Below the pieces are notes generated by a model. The model worked only from the letters and a program-made list of their open reading frames with translations, was not told the DNA's origin and made no database searches. Below are positions 1 through 8,717 of a DNA stretch of 64,000 nt, in pieces. How positions within the stretch are numbered: the stretch's first letter is position 1; each line of letters begins with the position of its first letter. Origin of the DNA: Gammaproteobacteria bacterium UBA5078 (lineage in GTDB: Bacteria; Pseudomonadota; Gammaproteobacteria; Pseudomonadales; Pseudohongiellaceae); assembly GCA_002416505.1 (NCBI GenBank), contig DIAM01000021.1, positions 429,118 to 493,117 on the forward strand, in the 5' to 3' direction. A program made the translations under genes and the position numbers.

Positions 1-27
1 ATCAATAAATAGACTATATTCACGCCC

Positions 28-1353
28 ATGGAAAATCTGCCCGAATACATCGACTGGTTCCGCTACTCCTCCAGTTACATCAACGCACACAGAAAGAAGG
101 TGTTCGTTGTGTTATTGCCAGGAGAGGCGCTCGAGCACCCGAATTTCAGCAATATCGTGCACGACATCAATCTGCTCAATAGTCTCGGCGTCAAACTCGT
201 CCTAGTGCACGGCTCGCGCCCGCAGATTAATGGCGCGCTGGACGCCGCAAAGATCGAGTCGACCTATCACAAGGGCCTGCGCATCACCGATGCCGACAGC
301 CTGCAGATAATCAAACAGGTAGTAGGCTCCTTGAGCATCGATGTCGAGGCCATCTTCTCCATGGGCTTGAGCAACTCCCCCATGCACGGCGCAGACATCA
401 CGGTGACCCGCGGCAACTATATTACCGCACGCCCATTAGGGGTACTCGATGGCATCGATCACGCGCTCACGGGCGTAGTGCGCAAGATCAATGTAGAGGC
501 GATCGAGCAGCATCTGCTCGCCCACAACATCGTCCTGCTCAGCAATCTGGGTTACTCCCCCACCGGCGAGGTCTTCAACCTATCTGCGGAAGATGTCGCT
601 ACCGAGGTCGCCATCGCCCTACACGCCGAGAAGCTCATCATGTTTATTCCGCAAGACGGCATACTCGATGGCGACGGTGAGATGGTCAGCACCCTTAGTC
701 CAACCTCCGCACAGGACGTCCTCAACGCGGTGACATCTAAGCAGGAGAACACTGCCAATGGCGTCGCGCAAGCGCTCACCGCGGCGCTCAAGGCGTGTAG
801 CAAGAATGTGCCGCGCAGCCACCTGATCAGCTTCGAGCGCAACGGCGCCCTAATCGAGGAACTCTTTACGCGCGACGGCAGCGGCACCTTGGTTTCGAAG
901 GAGAGTTTCGAGGTCTTGCGTCGCGCCACGATCGACGATGTCGGCGGCCTGCTCGAATTGATAGCGCCTCTGGAGGACGCAGGTGTGCTCGTGCATCGAT
1001 CGCGTGAATTGCTCGAGGCCGAGATCGGCTTCTTCTTCGTCATCGAGCGCGAAGGCATGATTATCGCCTGCGCGGCGCTCTATCCGATGGATGCGCACTG
1101 TGGCGAGATCGCCTGCATCGCGATTCACAAAGACTATCAGGACACCGGGCGTGGTCAGGACTTACTCACCGCGCTAGAGGCCCATGCCAAGCGTTCCGGA
1201 ATGTCGAGAGTGATCGTACTGACTACCCAGACTACGCATTGGTTCCTGGAGAAAGGCTTCACCCCCATCGCCATCAGTGAATTGCCTGAGAAGAAGCAGA
1301 AATTGTACAACTACCAGCGCAATTCCAAGGCTCTTTCCAAAGCCCTGAACTAG
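28..1353 (+). CDS. argA: Amino-acid N-acetyltransferase (N-acetylglutamate synthase)
   Basis: Acetylates glutamate with acetyl-CoA, the first step of arginine synthesis, in the cytoplasm. The 441 residues match the classical ArgA length (E. coli about 443). Residues ~25-290 form an amino-acid-kinase-like fold (the VLVHGSRPQ loop near residue 60 is typical), which in this family binds arginine as feedback inhibitor. Residues ~295-441 are a GNAT domain with the acetyl-CoA loop QDTGRG and the conserved ending with WFLEKGF. The start lies 27 nt from the window edge, so the promoter is out of view. No arg gene follows; the next gene is unrelated. Confidence 0.95.
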   Translation: MENLPEYIDWFRYSSSYINAHRKKVFVVLLPGEALEHPNFSNIVHDINLLNSLGVKLVLVHGSRPQINGALDAAKIESTYHKGLRITDADSLQIIKQVVGSLSIDVEAIFSMGLSNSPMHGADITVTRGNYITARPLGVLDGIDHALTGVVRKINVEAIEQHLLAHNIVLLSNLGYSPTGEVFNLSAEDVATEVAIALHAEKLIMFIPQDGILDGDGEMVSTLSPTSAQDVLNAVTSKQENTANGVAQALTAALKACSKNVPRSHLISFERNGALIEELFTRDGSGTLVSKESFEVLRRATIDDVGGLLELIAPLEDAGVLVHRSRELLEAEIGFFFVIEREGMIIACAALYPMDAHCGEIACIAIHKDYQDTGRGQDLLTALEAHAKRSGMSRVIVLTTQTTHWFLEKGFTPIAISELPEKKQKLYNYQRNSKALSKALN

Positions 1354-1456
1354 AGTCTTCACGAATCGGGTCTTTAGGGAAACTCAGCTCCATCTGTCTA
1401 CAAAAAAATCAATCACGACACGTCGGCTTACGCCAACACAAAAAGGAGAATTGTTC

Positions 1457-2368
1457 ATGAAAAAACTCATGTTGACCGGCCTAATCAGCCTCGCAGTCTG
1501 CGGCAGCGCACAGGCCCAAACATTCAAGGCGGGTGAGCCCCTCGGTACTATAAACGAGGCGGGTGTTGCCACACCGATGTCTAGCAATGTGAAAGTGTAT
1601 GGCAGCTTCCGTACCGCGGAGAGTTGCACCTTCGATCCCGAGCGCAACCTCATTCTCGCGATGAATAATGGCATCTCCCCTACACTGGAAGAGAACGATG
1701 GCTATGTATCTCTAATTAATCCCGATGGCAGCGTGCATACGTCGAAGTGGATCGGTGCGACTCGCGATGGCTTGATGCTGAACCAGCCCCTCGGCAGCGC
1801 GATCAATGACGGCGTGCTCTATGCGGTGGATCTGGACTCCGTGCGCATGTTCGATCTGGCGAGCGGTGCCCCCATGGGCTCGGTAGAGGTAGAGGGTGCG
1901 AATCTTCTCAATGGCATCGGCGTGGCAGCGGACGGCACAGTGTACGCGTCGAACACACGAGCGCCAGAGCGCATCTATAAGATTACGCCTAGCGGTCAGA
2001 CTTCCATATTCGCAGAGGGTGCACCCCTAGCAGCGCCGAACGGCGTAGCGGTAGACAACCAGGGCAATATCGTGGTGGTCAATGTGGGCGACAACGCGGT
2101 GATCACCTTCAGCCCGAGTGGCGAAGTGATCAAGACAGAACATGCGGCAGAAGGCGGTAACGATGGTGTGGTCATCATGGCCGATGACACGAAGTATGTC
2201 AGTAGCGTGCGTTTCGGAAGTGTGTCGCGCATTCGTCCAGGCCAGGCGGCAGAAGTAATCGCGACGGGCATCCCATCGGCTGCATCGATGTGCTATGACT
2301 CGGTACAGAACCAACTCGTCATTCCAATGAACTCGAACAACGCACTCGCGTTCATCCCATTGGATTAA
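1457..2368 (+). CDS. Exported SMP-30/NHL-type beta-propeller protein
   Basis: A 303-residue protein with a clear Sec signal peptide (MKKLMLTGLISLAVC, cleavage predicted after AQA near residue 21), so probably periplasmic. The body has repeated blade-like strands with motifs such as NGVAVDNQGNIVVV and NGIGVAADGTVYAS, typical of SMP-30/gluconolactonase/NHL six-bladed propellers. The start is the ATG at 1457, preceded by AAGGAG at about 1443; a reading from TTG at 1451 is not supported by that site. Substrate unknown. It stands alone and ends in a strong terminator hairpin. Confidence 0.75.
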   Translation: MKKLMLTGLISLAVCGSAQAQTFKAGEPLGTINEAGVATPMSSNVKVYGSFRTAESCTFDPERNLILAMNNGISPTLEENDGYVSLINPDGSVHTSKWIGATRDGLMLNQPLGSAINDGVLYAVDLDSVRMFDLASGAPMGSVEVEGANLLNGIGVAADGTVYASNTRAPERIYKITPSGQTSIFAEGAPLAAPNGVAVDNQGNIVVVNVGDNAVITFSPSGEVIKTEHAAEGGNDGVVIMADDTKYVSSVRFGSVSRIRPGQAAEVIATGIPSAASMCYDSVQNQLVIPMNSNNALAFIPLD

Positions 2369-2379
2369 TCTGCACGCTC

Positions 2380-2424
2380 TCTCGCGCCAGCTAGCACCTT
2401 GGTTTGGCGCGAGATTCTCCTTTC
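2380..2424 (+). terminator. Rho-independent terminator after the beta-propeller gene
   Basis: A perfect 10-bp inverted repeat, TCTCGCGCCA (2380-2389) and TGGCGCGAGA (2405-2414), is followed by the pyrimidine/T-rich run TTCTCCTTT. It lies 12 nt after the stop codon at 2368. Confidence 0.7.
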
Positions 2425-2472
2425 AACTTCTACTCCGAACATACGGGCACGCGCTTCGTAGGTCGCACTGGC

Positions 2473-2576
2473 TGCCGTATACAGGGTTTCCCGAAACGCC
2501 AAACTGCGCACGTCCCTGTGCAGGCTCGACGTGCGCCGTCCTGGCGCCCGACGTTCCTGAACCCCTGTATACGGCA
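2473..2576. repeat. Palindromic MITE-like repeat element, copy 1
   Basis: A 104-bp element bounded by inverted repeats TGCCGTATACAGGGTTTC (2473-2490) and GAACCCCTGTATACGGCA (2559-2576), 17 of 18 positions complementary. The interior contains, read on the minus strand, CGTCGGGCGCCAGG and then GCACGTCGAGCCT with a small hairpin GCAC-N6-GTGC. The same interior recurs in the opposite orientation at 2714-2869. No coding sequence fits. It could be a non-autonomous mobile element or a structured RNA/terminator module. Confidence 0.65.
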
Positions 2577-2713
2577 CCCAGCGCTAACTACGAGCAAGAT
2601 TCACATCTGATCGTACGTGTCTAAAATTTTGCAGGGAAATCCTAGTTGAACTCAAACGCCTGACAACTCAAACAACGCCTCAAACTTGCAAATTCAAACT
2701 AAGCAAGAGACTC

Positions 2714-2869
2714 GTGGCGGGAAGGGGAGTGCAGGAGCGTCGGGCGCCAGGTCGATAAATTGCTCCTGCATTTTCGACACGGCCGCCATCCATGGCGGTC
2801 GGACGCGCACGTCGAGCCTTCACACGGATGTGAGTATTTTGGCGTCTCCCGCACTCACCCTCCCGCCAC
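2714..2869. repeat. Palindromic MITE-like repeat element, copy 2 (inverted relative to copy 1)
   Basis: A 156-bp element bounded by GTGGCGGGAAGGGGAGTGC (2714-2732) and GCACTCACCCTCCCGCCAC (2851-2869), 16 of 19 complementary. Nested inside are TGCAGGAGC/GCTCCTGCA (9 bp perfect), CCGCCAT-CC-ATGGCGG and TCACA-CGGA-TGTGA. The segments CGTCGGGCGCCAGG and GCACGTCGAGCCT are shared with copy 1. About 50 bp between them is extra in this copy. The outer arms differ completely in sequence from copy 1 yet remain self-complementary. Confidence 0.65.
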
Positions 2870-2913
2870 GCGGTTCGGCCAGCGGAGCACTCCTCGAGAA
2901 GCAACAATAGAAA

Positions 2914-3417
2914 TTAATACCGTTCCAACACCACAAAACTATAGTCATATGGGTTCGGGCCGGCGGCGGAGAAGTCTTCGCGGCCAACTTCATGCCATTG
3001 GCTTAGATCGAATTGCGGGAAGAAGGCGTCGCCTGCTACTTCTGCATGAACCTGTGTCATATAGAGTCGATCTGCGATCGGTAGCGTTAAAGCGTATATC
3101 TGCGCGCCGCCGATCACCACTACCTCCTCGGCACCGTCTATTAGCGCAATACTCTCGGCCAGCGAGATCGCCTCTTCGAGCGTACCCACTACCTTGATGC
3201 CCTCGGCACTATAGTTAGGGTCTCTGCTTATCACGATATTGCTACGCCCCGGCAGAGGACGCCCTATCGACTCCCAAGTCTTGCGACCCATGATGATAGG
3301 TTTGCCCATCGTGACGCGCTTGAAGTACTTGAGGTCTTCGGAAAGATGCCACGGCAGGGCGTTATTACGACCGATAGTTCTATTTCGAGACATACCCCAT
3401 ATCATAGCGATTCTCAT
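2914..3417 (-). CDS. folA: Dihydrofolate reductase
   Basis: Reduces dihydrofolate to tetrahydrofolate with NADPH. The 167 residues carry the N-terminal strand IAMIWGMSRNRTIG, the catalytic acidic residue in LPWHLSEDLKYFK, the cofactor segment MGRKTWESIG and the GGAQIYALTLP loop. A GGAAG ribosome site stands 8 nt before the ATG at 3417. It is the last gene of lgt-thyA-folA, starting 13 nt after thyA. ThyA makes dihydrofolate and FolA recycles it, so the coupling is functional. Confidence 0.95.
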   Translation of the reverse strand: MRIAMIWGMSRNRTIGRNNALPWHLSEDLKYFKRVTMGKPIIMGRKTWESIGRPLPGRSNIVISRDPNYSAEGIKVVGTLEEAISLAESIALIDGAEEVVVIGGAQIYALTLPIADRLYMTQVHAEVAGDAFFPQFDLSQWHEVGREDFSAAGPNPYDYSFVVLERY

Positions 3418-3430
3418 AGCTTAAGCTTCC

Positions 3431-4225
3431 TTACACCGCCACTGGCGCTTTGATATGTGGATGCGCTTCATAGCCCACTATTTCGAAGTCTTCGTATGTG
3501 TAACTAAAAATATCGGCGGGCCTACGCTTGATCTTCAGCGTTGGTAGGGGGAGCGGCTCTCGCGTTAGCTGCAATGCTGCCTGCTCCATATGATTGCTGT
3601 AAAGATGGGTATCCCCACCCGTCCAGATGAAGTCGCCCACTTCTAGGTCACATTGCTGCGCCACCATATGGGTTAGCAGCGCATAGGAGGCGATGTTAAA
3701 TGGCACACCAAGGAAGGTATCAGCGGAGCGTTGGTACAATTGACAGGACAGCTTGCCATCGGCCACATAAAACTGAAAAAGGGAATGGCATGGCGGTAGC
3801 GCCATCTGATCGACATAGGCTGGGTTATAGGCCACTACCATCAAACGACGCGAATTCGGATTGCCGCGAATCTGTTCGATCAGCTTGCTAATCTGATCCA
3901 CGGATTGCCCATCGGGCCCTGGCCACGAGCGCCATTGAAAACCATAGACGGGTCCGAGGTCCCCTTTCTCATCGGCCCAGTCATCCCAGATGGACACGCC
4001 ATTCTCTTTCAAGAAACGAATATTGGTGTCGCCACTCAAAAACCATAGAAGCTCAATAATGATCGAGCGCAGATGCAGTTTCTTAGTGGTGACAACTGGG
4101 AAACCGGCGCTAAGGTCGAAGCGCATCTGATGGCCGAACACCGAACGTGTGCCTGTGCCTGTGCGGTCGCCCTTAGTCGCGCCTTCGTCGAGGATTCTTT
4201 GTAGGAGATCGAGATACTGTTTCAT
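3431..4225 (-). CDS. thyA: Thymidylate synthase
   Basis: Methylates dUMP to dTMP using methylene-tetrahydrofolate. At 264 residues it equals the E. coli enzyme in length. Visible hallmarks: N-terminal GTKKGDRTGTGT-like segment (here GATKGDRTGTGT), the catalytic cysteine in ALPPCHSLFQFYV, and the dUMP-binding RSADTFLGVPFNIASYA. It sits 34 nt downstream of lgt and 13 nt upstream of folA in one minus-strand operon. Confidence 0.97.
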   Translation of the reverse strand: MKQYLDLLQRILDEGATKGDRTGTGTRSVFGHQMRFDLSAGFPVVTTKKLHLRSIIIELLWFLSGDTNIRFLKENGVSIWDDWADEKGDLGPVYGFQWRSWPGPDGQSVDQISKLIEQIRGNPNSRRLMVVAYNPAYVDQMALPPCHSLFQFYVADGKLSCQLYQRSADTFLGVPFNIASYALLTHMVAQQCDLEVGDFIWTGGDTHLYSNHMEQAALQLTREPLPLPTLKIKRRPADIFSYTYEDFEIVGYEAHPHIKAPVAV

Positions 4226-4259
4226 ATTCGCTTACACTCAAAACTGTGATTCGTGTTTC

Positions 4260-5054
4260 TTAGGAGTTGGCCTGTGCGGGTTTTCTATAGGCCATGACCA
4301 TGAGCACGATGCCCGCGAAGATCATCGGCAGCGAGAGGATTTGGCCCATGGTCATCCAGTCTAGCGCGACAAAGCCAATGCCCTCGTCGGGCTCTCTGTA
4401 GAACTCCACGAAGAAGCGCTGCACGCCATAGCCGATGCCGAACAGGCCCGAGACCGCGTACATGGGCCGTGGCCGGGAGGAGAACCACCAGACTATGCTA
4501 AAGAGCAATACTCCTTCGAGAGCGAACTGATAGAGCTGCGAAGCGTGGCGTGGCAGGGCATCGACATGGGGGAAGACCATGCCCCACGCCACGTCGGTAT
4601 GCCGGCCCCATAGCTCGCCACCAATGAAGTTGCCTAAACGCCCGGCACCTAGCCCGAAGGGCGCTAAGGGAGCGATGAAGTCGAGCACTTCGAAATAGGG
4701 CTTGTTGAGCTTACGAGAGTACCAATACAGAGCCGCCATGACGCCTAGTATGCCGCCATGGAAGGACATGCCTCCCTCCCAGACCCGTAGCACCCAGGTC
4801 GGATCGGACAGCATCTTGTCGAAATTGTAGAAGAGGGCCGAACCGACGCGGCCGCCCAGCACTGCGCCAAGGGCACCATAGAAGATTAGGTCGGAGATCT
4901 GCTCGTCATTCCATTGCCCGGGGGACTTACTCGCCCGATACCGGGCTAATAGCCACGCGCCGCCGAAGGCGATGATGTACATGATGCCGTACCAGTGCAC
5001 GGACAGAGGACCAATGGAGAAAGCGACGGGGTCGAATTGCGGGTAAGTGAGCAT
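4260..5054 (-). CDS. lgt: Prolipoprotein diacylglyceryl transferase
   Basis: Transfers diacylglycerol from phosphatidylglycerol to the lipobox cysteine of prelipoproteins in the inner membrane. The Lgt signature GAGRLGNFIGGELWGR and the HGGILG motif are present, with several hydrophobic segments. I choose the internal ATG at 5054 (MLTYPQFDPVAFSIGP, 264 residues) because it aligns with the usual Lgt N-terminus; the frame stays open to an ATG at 5102, giving 16 extra unusual residues. Neither start has a strong ribosome site. First gene of lgt-thyA-folA. Confidence 0.93.
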   Translation of the reverse strand: MLTYPQFDPVAFSIGPLSVHWYGIMYIIAFGGAWLLARYRASKSPGQWNDEQISDLIFYGALGAVLGGRVGSALFYNFDKMLSDPTWVLRVWEGGMSFHGGILGVMAALYWYSRKLNKPYFEVLDFIAPLAPFGLGAGRLGNFIGGELWGRHTDVAWGMVFPHVDALPRHASQLYQFALEGVLLFSIVWWFSSRPRPMYAVSGLFGIGYGVQRFFVEFYREPDEGIGFVALDWMTMGQILSLPMIFAGIVLMVMAYRKPAQANS

Positions 5055-5172
5055 GCACAGGATCTTAGCTAGGGGTGAAGTACGGAATACACTTGAGCGC
5101 ATGGCCGTAGCGTGTGCGGTGATGCTCCCCTATGGTCTTAGGCCTTGTCAAGGTGAAACGGCGGACAGAGCA

Positions 5173-5490
5173 TTAACCGAGCAATGCCAATAGCGCCTTC
5201 TTCTTCTCGAGGGACAGCGCCTGAAACTTCTCAACGACTTTATGCGCGGGCTGGGGCAGCACGGGATTCAAATTCAGGCTCTCGACAGTCGACTGCATGC
5301 CGCGGGCCAGAAGCTCGGTGAGATGCTGCTCTAGAAGCAGGGTGATCTCGGAGTTCATGCTGCGCCGATTCAAGCGCGAGATCTCCGTCAAGTGAGCGTG
5401 ATACTCGCAGGGCATTCGCAGAATAAACTTATTCTTCTCGAGAGCTTGAGTCTCCAGCAAGGAGGGCTTGGGTCGTAGTTCCTGTGACAT
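5173..5490 (-). CDS. Arc-like ribbon-helix-helix DNA-binding protein
   Basis: A 105-residue protein. Residues ~20-62 (NKFILRMPCEYHAHL...RRSMNSEITLLLEQHL) match an Arc/MetJ-type ribbon-helix-helix: one strand followed by two helices with the RSMNSEI turn. The C-terminal 40 residues are not recognised. It is a stand-alone gene between lgt and ptsP, so it may be autoregulated or act elsewhere; targets cannot be inferred. A palindrome GAATAAT-GCTC-ATTATTC lies upstream at 5630-5647. Confidence 0.7.
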   Translation of the reverse strand: MSQELRPKPSLLETQALEKNKFILRMPCEYHAHLTEISRLNRRSMNSEITLLLEQHLTELLARGMQSTVESLNLNPVLPQPAHKVVEKFQALSLEKKKALLALLG

Positions 5491-5629
5491 AGGTTAACCG
5501 TCTCTAGACTAAGATGAGCCTGACGAAACTATCCTTAGAGACGTCAGTACTCGGTACATCCTTGTTAGGCCTCATCTCCTGAAGCTGTCCAAGGTCGCAT
5601 TATCCGCATATACAGCCCGAAATATGTAG

Positions 5630-5647
5630 GAATAATGCTCATTATTC
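5630..5647. promoter_or_regulatory. Perfect palindrome between the Arc-like gene and ptsP
   Basis: GAATAAT (5630-5636), spacer GCTC, ATTATTC (5641-5647). It is about 140 bp upstream of the Arc-like gene and about 50 bp beyond the ptsP stop. It could be an operator or part of the end of the ptsP transcript; there is no long T-run. Confidence 0.35.
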
Positions 5648-5695
5648 GCTCAAGTGCGCGTTTATTCCGACTAACTAAGAGACCGCTGCACACGC

Positions 5696-7972
5696 TTAGT
5701 TGTTACGAGAGGAACGCAGTAGTCGATCGACCCCGGCGTTATACAGCGCCATATCCACGCAGCTACGCACCATCTGCGCGTCATCCATCGCCATTACTTG
5801 CGCAAGCAACTCCTTTGCGGACGTAAAGGTCATGCTGCGCACTACGGCCTTCACCTTGAGCAGCGTCGTCGCGTTCATCGACAGCACGTCGAACCCCATT
5901 GCCATGAGCAACACGGCGCCACCCGGGTCTCCCGCCATTTCACCACATATACTGACGGTCCTGTTTTCCAAGTGCGCCTGCTCCACCACGAACTGCAGTG
6001 CCTGCAGCACTGCGGGATGGAAGGACGAATACAGACTCGCGACGCGCGGATTATTACGGTCCACTGCGAGAATGTATTGAGTGAGATCATTGCTGCCCAC
6101 CGAGATGAAGTCCACAAGACGGCTCAGGGCACGGGTTTGATACACGGCCGCGGGTAGCTCGATCATCACGCCAATGGGCGGCATACGCACGTCCAAGCCC
6201 TCTTCGCGCAATTCCCTGAAGGCGCGCTTGATGATCTGGATAGAGCCGGTTACCTCTTGCACATTAGAGATCATCGGCAGCATGATCTGCAGATTGTCCA
6301 AGCCCTCACTCGCCCGGATCATGGCGCGTACTTGCGCGATGAAGATCTCGGGGTGGTCTAGGGTGACACGAATCCCGCGCCAACCTAGGAAGGGGTTCTC
6401 TTCCTGAATCGGGAAGTAAGGCAGTGCCTTGTCGCCGCCGATATCCAAGGTCCGCATGGTCACGGGCTTAGGCGCGAAAGCGAACAGCTGCTCCCTGTAG
6501 ATCGAGGCCTGCTCTTGCTCACTCGGGAAGCGCTCACTCAACAGGAAGGGGACCTCGGTACGGAATAGCCCAATGCCCTCGGCGCCGTGATCCAGGGAGC
6601 GCACCACATCGGACATTAGCCCTGTGTTCACCCAAAGGTTCACGCGGTGGGAGTCGAGGGTCTCACAGGGCAGGTCGATAAGCCCCTCTAGCCCCTTCAC
6701 GAGCTGCTCTTCCTCTTTGATTATTTCGCGGTAGCGATTGCGTAGCTGATCACTAGGATTGTTGTAAACCTGCCCGTTATAGCCGTCCACGATAAGCTCG
6801 CGACCATCGAGTTGACGATATGGAAGATCCACTACGCCCATGGCCGTAGGGATGCCCATCGTCCGCGCCAAGATCGCGACGTGTGAGTTGCCCGAGCCGC
6901 GCACCGAGACCAAGCCCATGAGCTTCTCTTTGGGCACTTCGGCCAGCATCGCCGCGGTGAGCTCCTCGCCGACCAAGATGGTGTCGTGGGGGTATTCTGT
7001 CTTTACTGCATCGCGATTCTGTAGGTAGAACAGCACACGGCTACACAGATCTTTGATATCGGCCGCGCGTTCGCGTAGATAGGCGTCTTTCATCATCTCG
7101 AAGGCGCGAACATGGTCTTTAGCAACTTCGGCCAGCGCGCCTTGGGCCCACTGTCCATTGCGGATGCGGTCGATAACTTCCTTGCCCAAGGCATCGTCAT
7201 CTAATATTCGTAGATAGACACCGAACAAGTCTTGCTCCTCGGGCCGCAGGCGCGTCTCTAGAGTACTGGTAAGCGCCTTCATATCGTTGCGCACAGACTC
7301 CAATGCGGCATTGAAATAATCCACCTCTTTGTCGATGTCTGCACAGACGCGCTGTGGGATGAGATCGAGATCTGCCGGCGGAAAGACCACCACGGCATGA
7401 CCGATAGCGACACCGGTAGCGCCGGCCACGCCGTTGAAACTCGTATCGGACTTGCGTTGCCCCGAGGGGCTCATGCCTTGAATGGCACCGGTGGCCTCGG
7501 CGGCGGCGATCACACCGGCCAGCTGTGCCGATAGCGTAATCAGGAAGGCTTCCTCGCCCTCGTCGAAACTACGCTTCTCGCGGTGCTGAACAACCAGCAC
7601 CCCGAGCACCTTCCGATGGTGGATGATGGGCACGCCAAGGAAGGAGCTAAATTGCTCTTCTCCGGTTTCGGATAGATAAAGATAATTGGGGTGTGAGCAG
7701 GCGTCGTCTAGATTGACAGGCTCGGCGTTGCTGGCCACCAGTCCTACTAGGCCCTCTCCCACCTCTAGCCGGACGCGTCCGACCGATTCCTTCTTGAGGC
7801 CTTCGGAGGCCATGAGCACATGGCTATTGATCTCGGGGTCGAGCAGATAGACGGAACACACCTGCGTGTTCATGGCCTCACGCACGCGGGATACGATGAC
7901 ATCGAGGGCCGACTGCAGGTCCTTCGCAGTGTTCACCTCTTGGACTATAACTCGCAGCCTTTCCAGCATCAT
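5696..7972 (-). CDS. ptsP: PEP-protein phosphotransferase of the nitrogen PTS (enzyme I-Ntr)
   Basis: Autophosphorylates from phosphoenolpyruvate and passes phosphate to NPr (PtsO) in the regulatory nitrogen PTS. 758 residues: GAF domain (~1-160), HPr-binding/swivelling part with the active histidine in GSGNSHVAILAR (~360), and the C-terminal PEP-binding barrel with DIGGDKALPYF, SVGSNDLTQYILAVDR and SICGEMAGDPGG. A GGAA site precedes the ATG at 7972. It lies 101 nt downstream of rppH on the same strand, an arrangement shared with Pseudomonas and E. coli. A weak inverted repeat (5673-5679/5695-5701) spans the stop. Confidence 0.95.
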   Translation of the reverse strand: MMLERLRVIVQEVNTAKDLQSALDVIVSRVREAMNTQVCSVYLLDPEINSHVLMASEGLKKESVGRVRLEVGEGLVGLVASNAEPVNLDDACSHPNYLYLSETGEEQFSSFLGVPIIHHRKVLGVLVVQHREKRSFDEGEEAFLITLSAQLAGVIAAAEATGAIQGMSPSGQRKSDTSFNGVAGATGVAIGHAVVVFPPADLDLIPQRVCADIDKEVDYFNAALESVRNDMKALTSTLETRLRPEEQDLFGVYLRILDDDALGKEVIDRIRNGQWAQGALAEVAKDHVRAFEMMKDAYLRERAADIKDLCSRVLFYLQNRDAVKTEYPHDTILVGEELTAAMLAEVPKEKLMGLVSVRGSGNSHVAILARTMGIPTAMGVVDLPYRQLDGRELIVDGYNGQVYNNPSDQLRNRYREIIKEEEQLVKGLEGLIDLPCETLDSHRVNLWVNTGLMSDVVRSLDHGAEGIGLFRTEVPFLLSERFPSEQEQASIYREQLFAFAPKPVTMRTLDIGGDKALPYFPIQEENPFLGWRGIRVTLDHPEIFIAQVRAMIRASEGLDNLQIMLPMISNVQEVTGSIQIIKRAFRELREEGLDVRMPPIGVMIELPAAVYQTRALSRLVDFISVGSNDLTQYILAVDRNNPRVASLYSSFHPAVLQALQFVVEQAHLENRTVSICGEMAGDPGGAVLLMAMGFDVLSMNATTLLKVKAVVRSMTFTSAKELLAQVMAMDDAQMVRSCVDMALYNAGVDRLLRSSRNN

Positions 7973-8073
7973 ACTCAGTTCCAGGGTCGTTATTAGCTTC
8001 GTCCATGCGCCCGCGTCCGCGACAAGGCGTGTCCTTGTCTACAAGCTAAAATTTTAGAGCGCAGGTTTTTCGA

Positions 8074-8559
8074 TTAAGCGCGAAGAGTCTGATGCAATGG
8101 CACCACCAACTCTTTCAGTGCTTGCCGGTACACTTCCCGCTTGAAGTCGATCACCTGGCTTAGAGGGTACCAGAAACTCACCCATTGCCAGTCATCGAAC
8201 TCGGGCGTGTTGTTGCTCGTCAGGTCGATCTTGTCCTCTGGGGCGCGCAGCCCGAGAAGATACCATTTCTGCTTCTGACCAATGCACACGGGGCTGGAGT
8301 GCTGCCGGATGAGATTCTTGGGCAACTGATAGTAGAGCCAGCCTTTAGTAGAGGAGATGATTTCGACGTCCTCCGGGTCTAGCCCTACCTCTTCCTTCAA
8401 CTCTCGAAACAAGGCGTGCTGCAGGCGCTCGCCATGACGAATGCCGCCCTGCGGAAACTGCCACGCCTCCTGCCCGATCCTCTTGGCCCACAGCAGCTGG
8501 CCGCGCGAGTTGCAGATGATGATACCGACATTCGGCCTAAAACCTCTCGAATCTATCAT
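8074..8559 (-). CDS. rppH: RNA 5'-pyrophosphohydrolase
   Basis: Removes pyrophosphate from 5' triphosphate mRNA ends to trigger RNase E decay. 161 residues with the complete Nudix box GGIRHGERLQHALFRELKEEVG (residues ~38-59) and the family N-terminus IDSRGFRPNVGIIICN and ending PLHQTL. Upstream of ptsP in the same direction; divergent from the HAD gene at 8718. Confidence 0.95.
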   Translation of the reverse strand: MIDSRGFRPNVGIIICNSRGQLLWAKRIGQEAWQFPQGGIRHGERLQHALFRELKEEVGLDPEDVEIISSTKGWLYYQLPKNLIRQHSSPVCIGQKQKWYLLGLRAPEDKIDLTSNNTPEFDDWQWVSFWYPLSQVIDFKREVYRQALKELVVPLHQTLRA

Positions 8560-8672
8560 CGGGCAATCGTTCCTTATCGAAAAAACATCTCCGGCATTGT
8601 TTCACATGTGCAGCGGCTTATTCAACGACCGCGCGCGAGCCCGGATGCCCTCGCCGTGCGCGCTCGAATCGG

Positions 8673-8678
8673 TATAAT
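8673..8678 (+). promoter_or_regulatory. Probable -10 box for the HAD phosphatase gene
   Basis: Consensus TATAAT at 8673-8678, 39 nt upstream of the ATG at 8718. No good -35 hexamer is visible at 16-18 bp, so the assignment rests on the -10 and on position. Confidence 0.4.
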
Positions 8679-8717
8679 GCCTCTCTTTTCAGTAGACGCT
8701 AACGGATACCTAACCAC

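Larger units (their letters stand above)
2369..2913. other. Non-coding interval between the beta-propeller gene and folA
   Basis: This 545-bp gap holds the terminator at 2380-2424 and the two inverted repeat elements at 2473-2576 and 2714-2869. Open frames crossing it on both strands lack plausible starts and run through the palindromes, so I call no gene. It lies downstream of both flanking genes (convergent), which fits repeat accumulation. Confidence 0.7.

Noticed and set aside
2686..3197. Overlapping plus-strand frames of 74 and 145 codons across the repeat and folA end
   Set aside because: They run through palindromes and antisense to folA and lack starts with ribosome sites.
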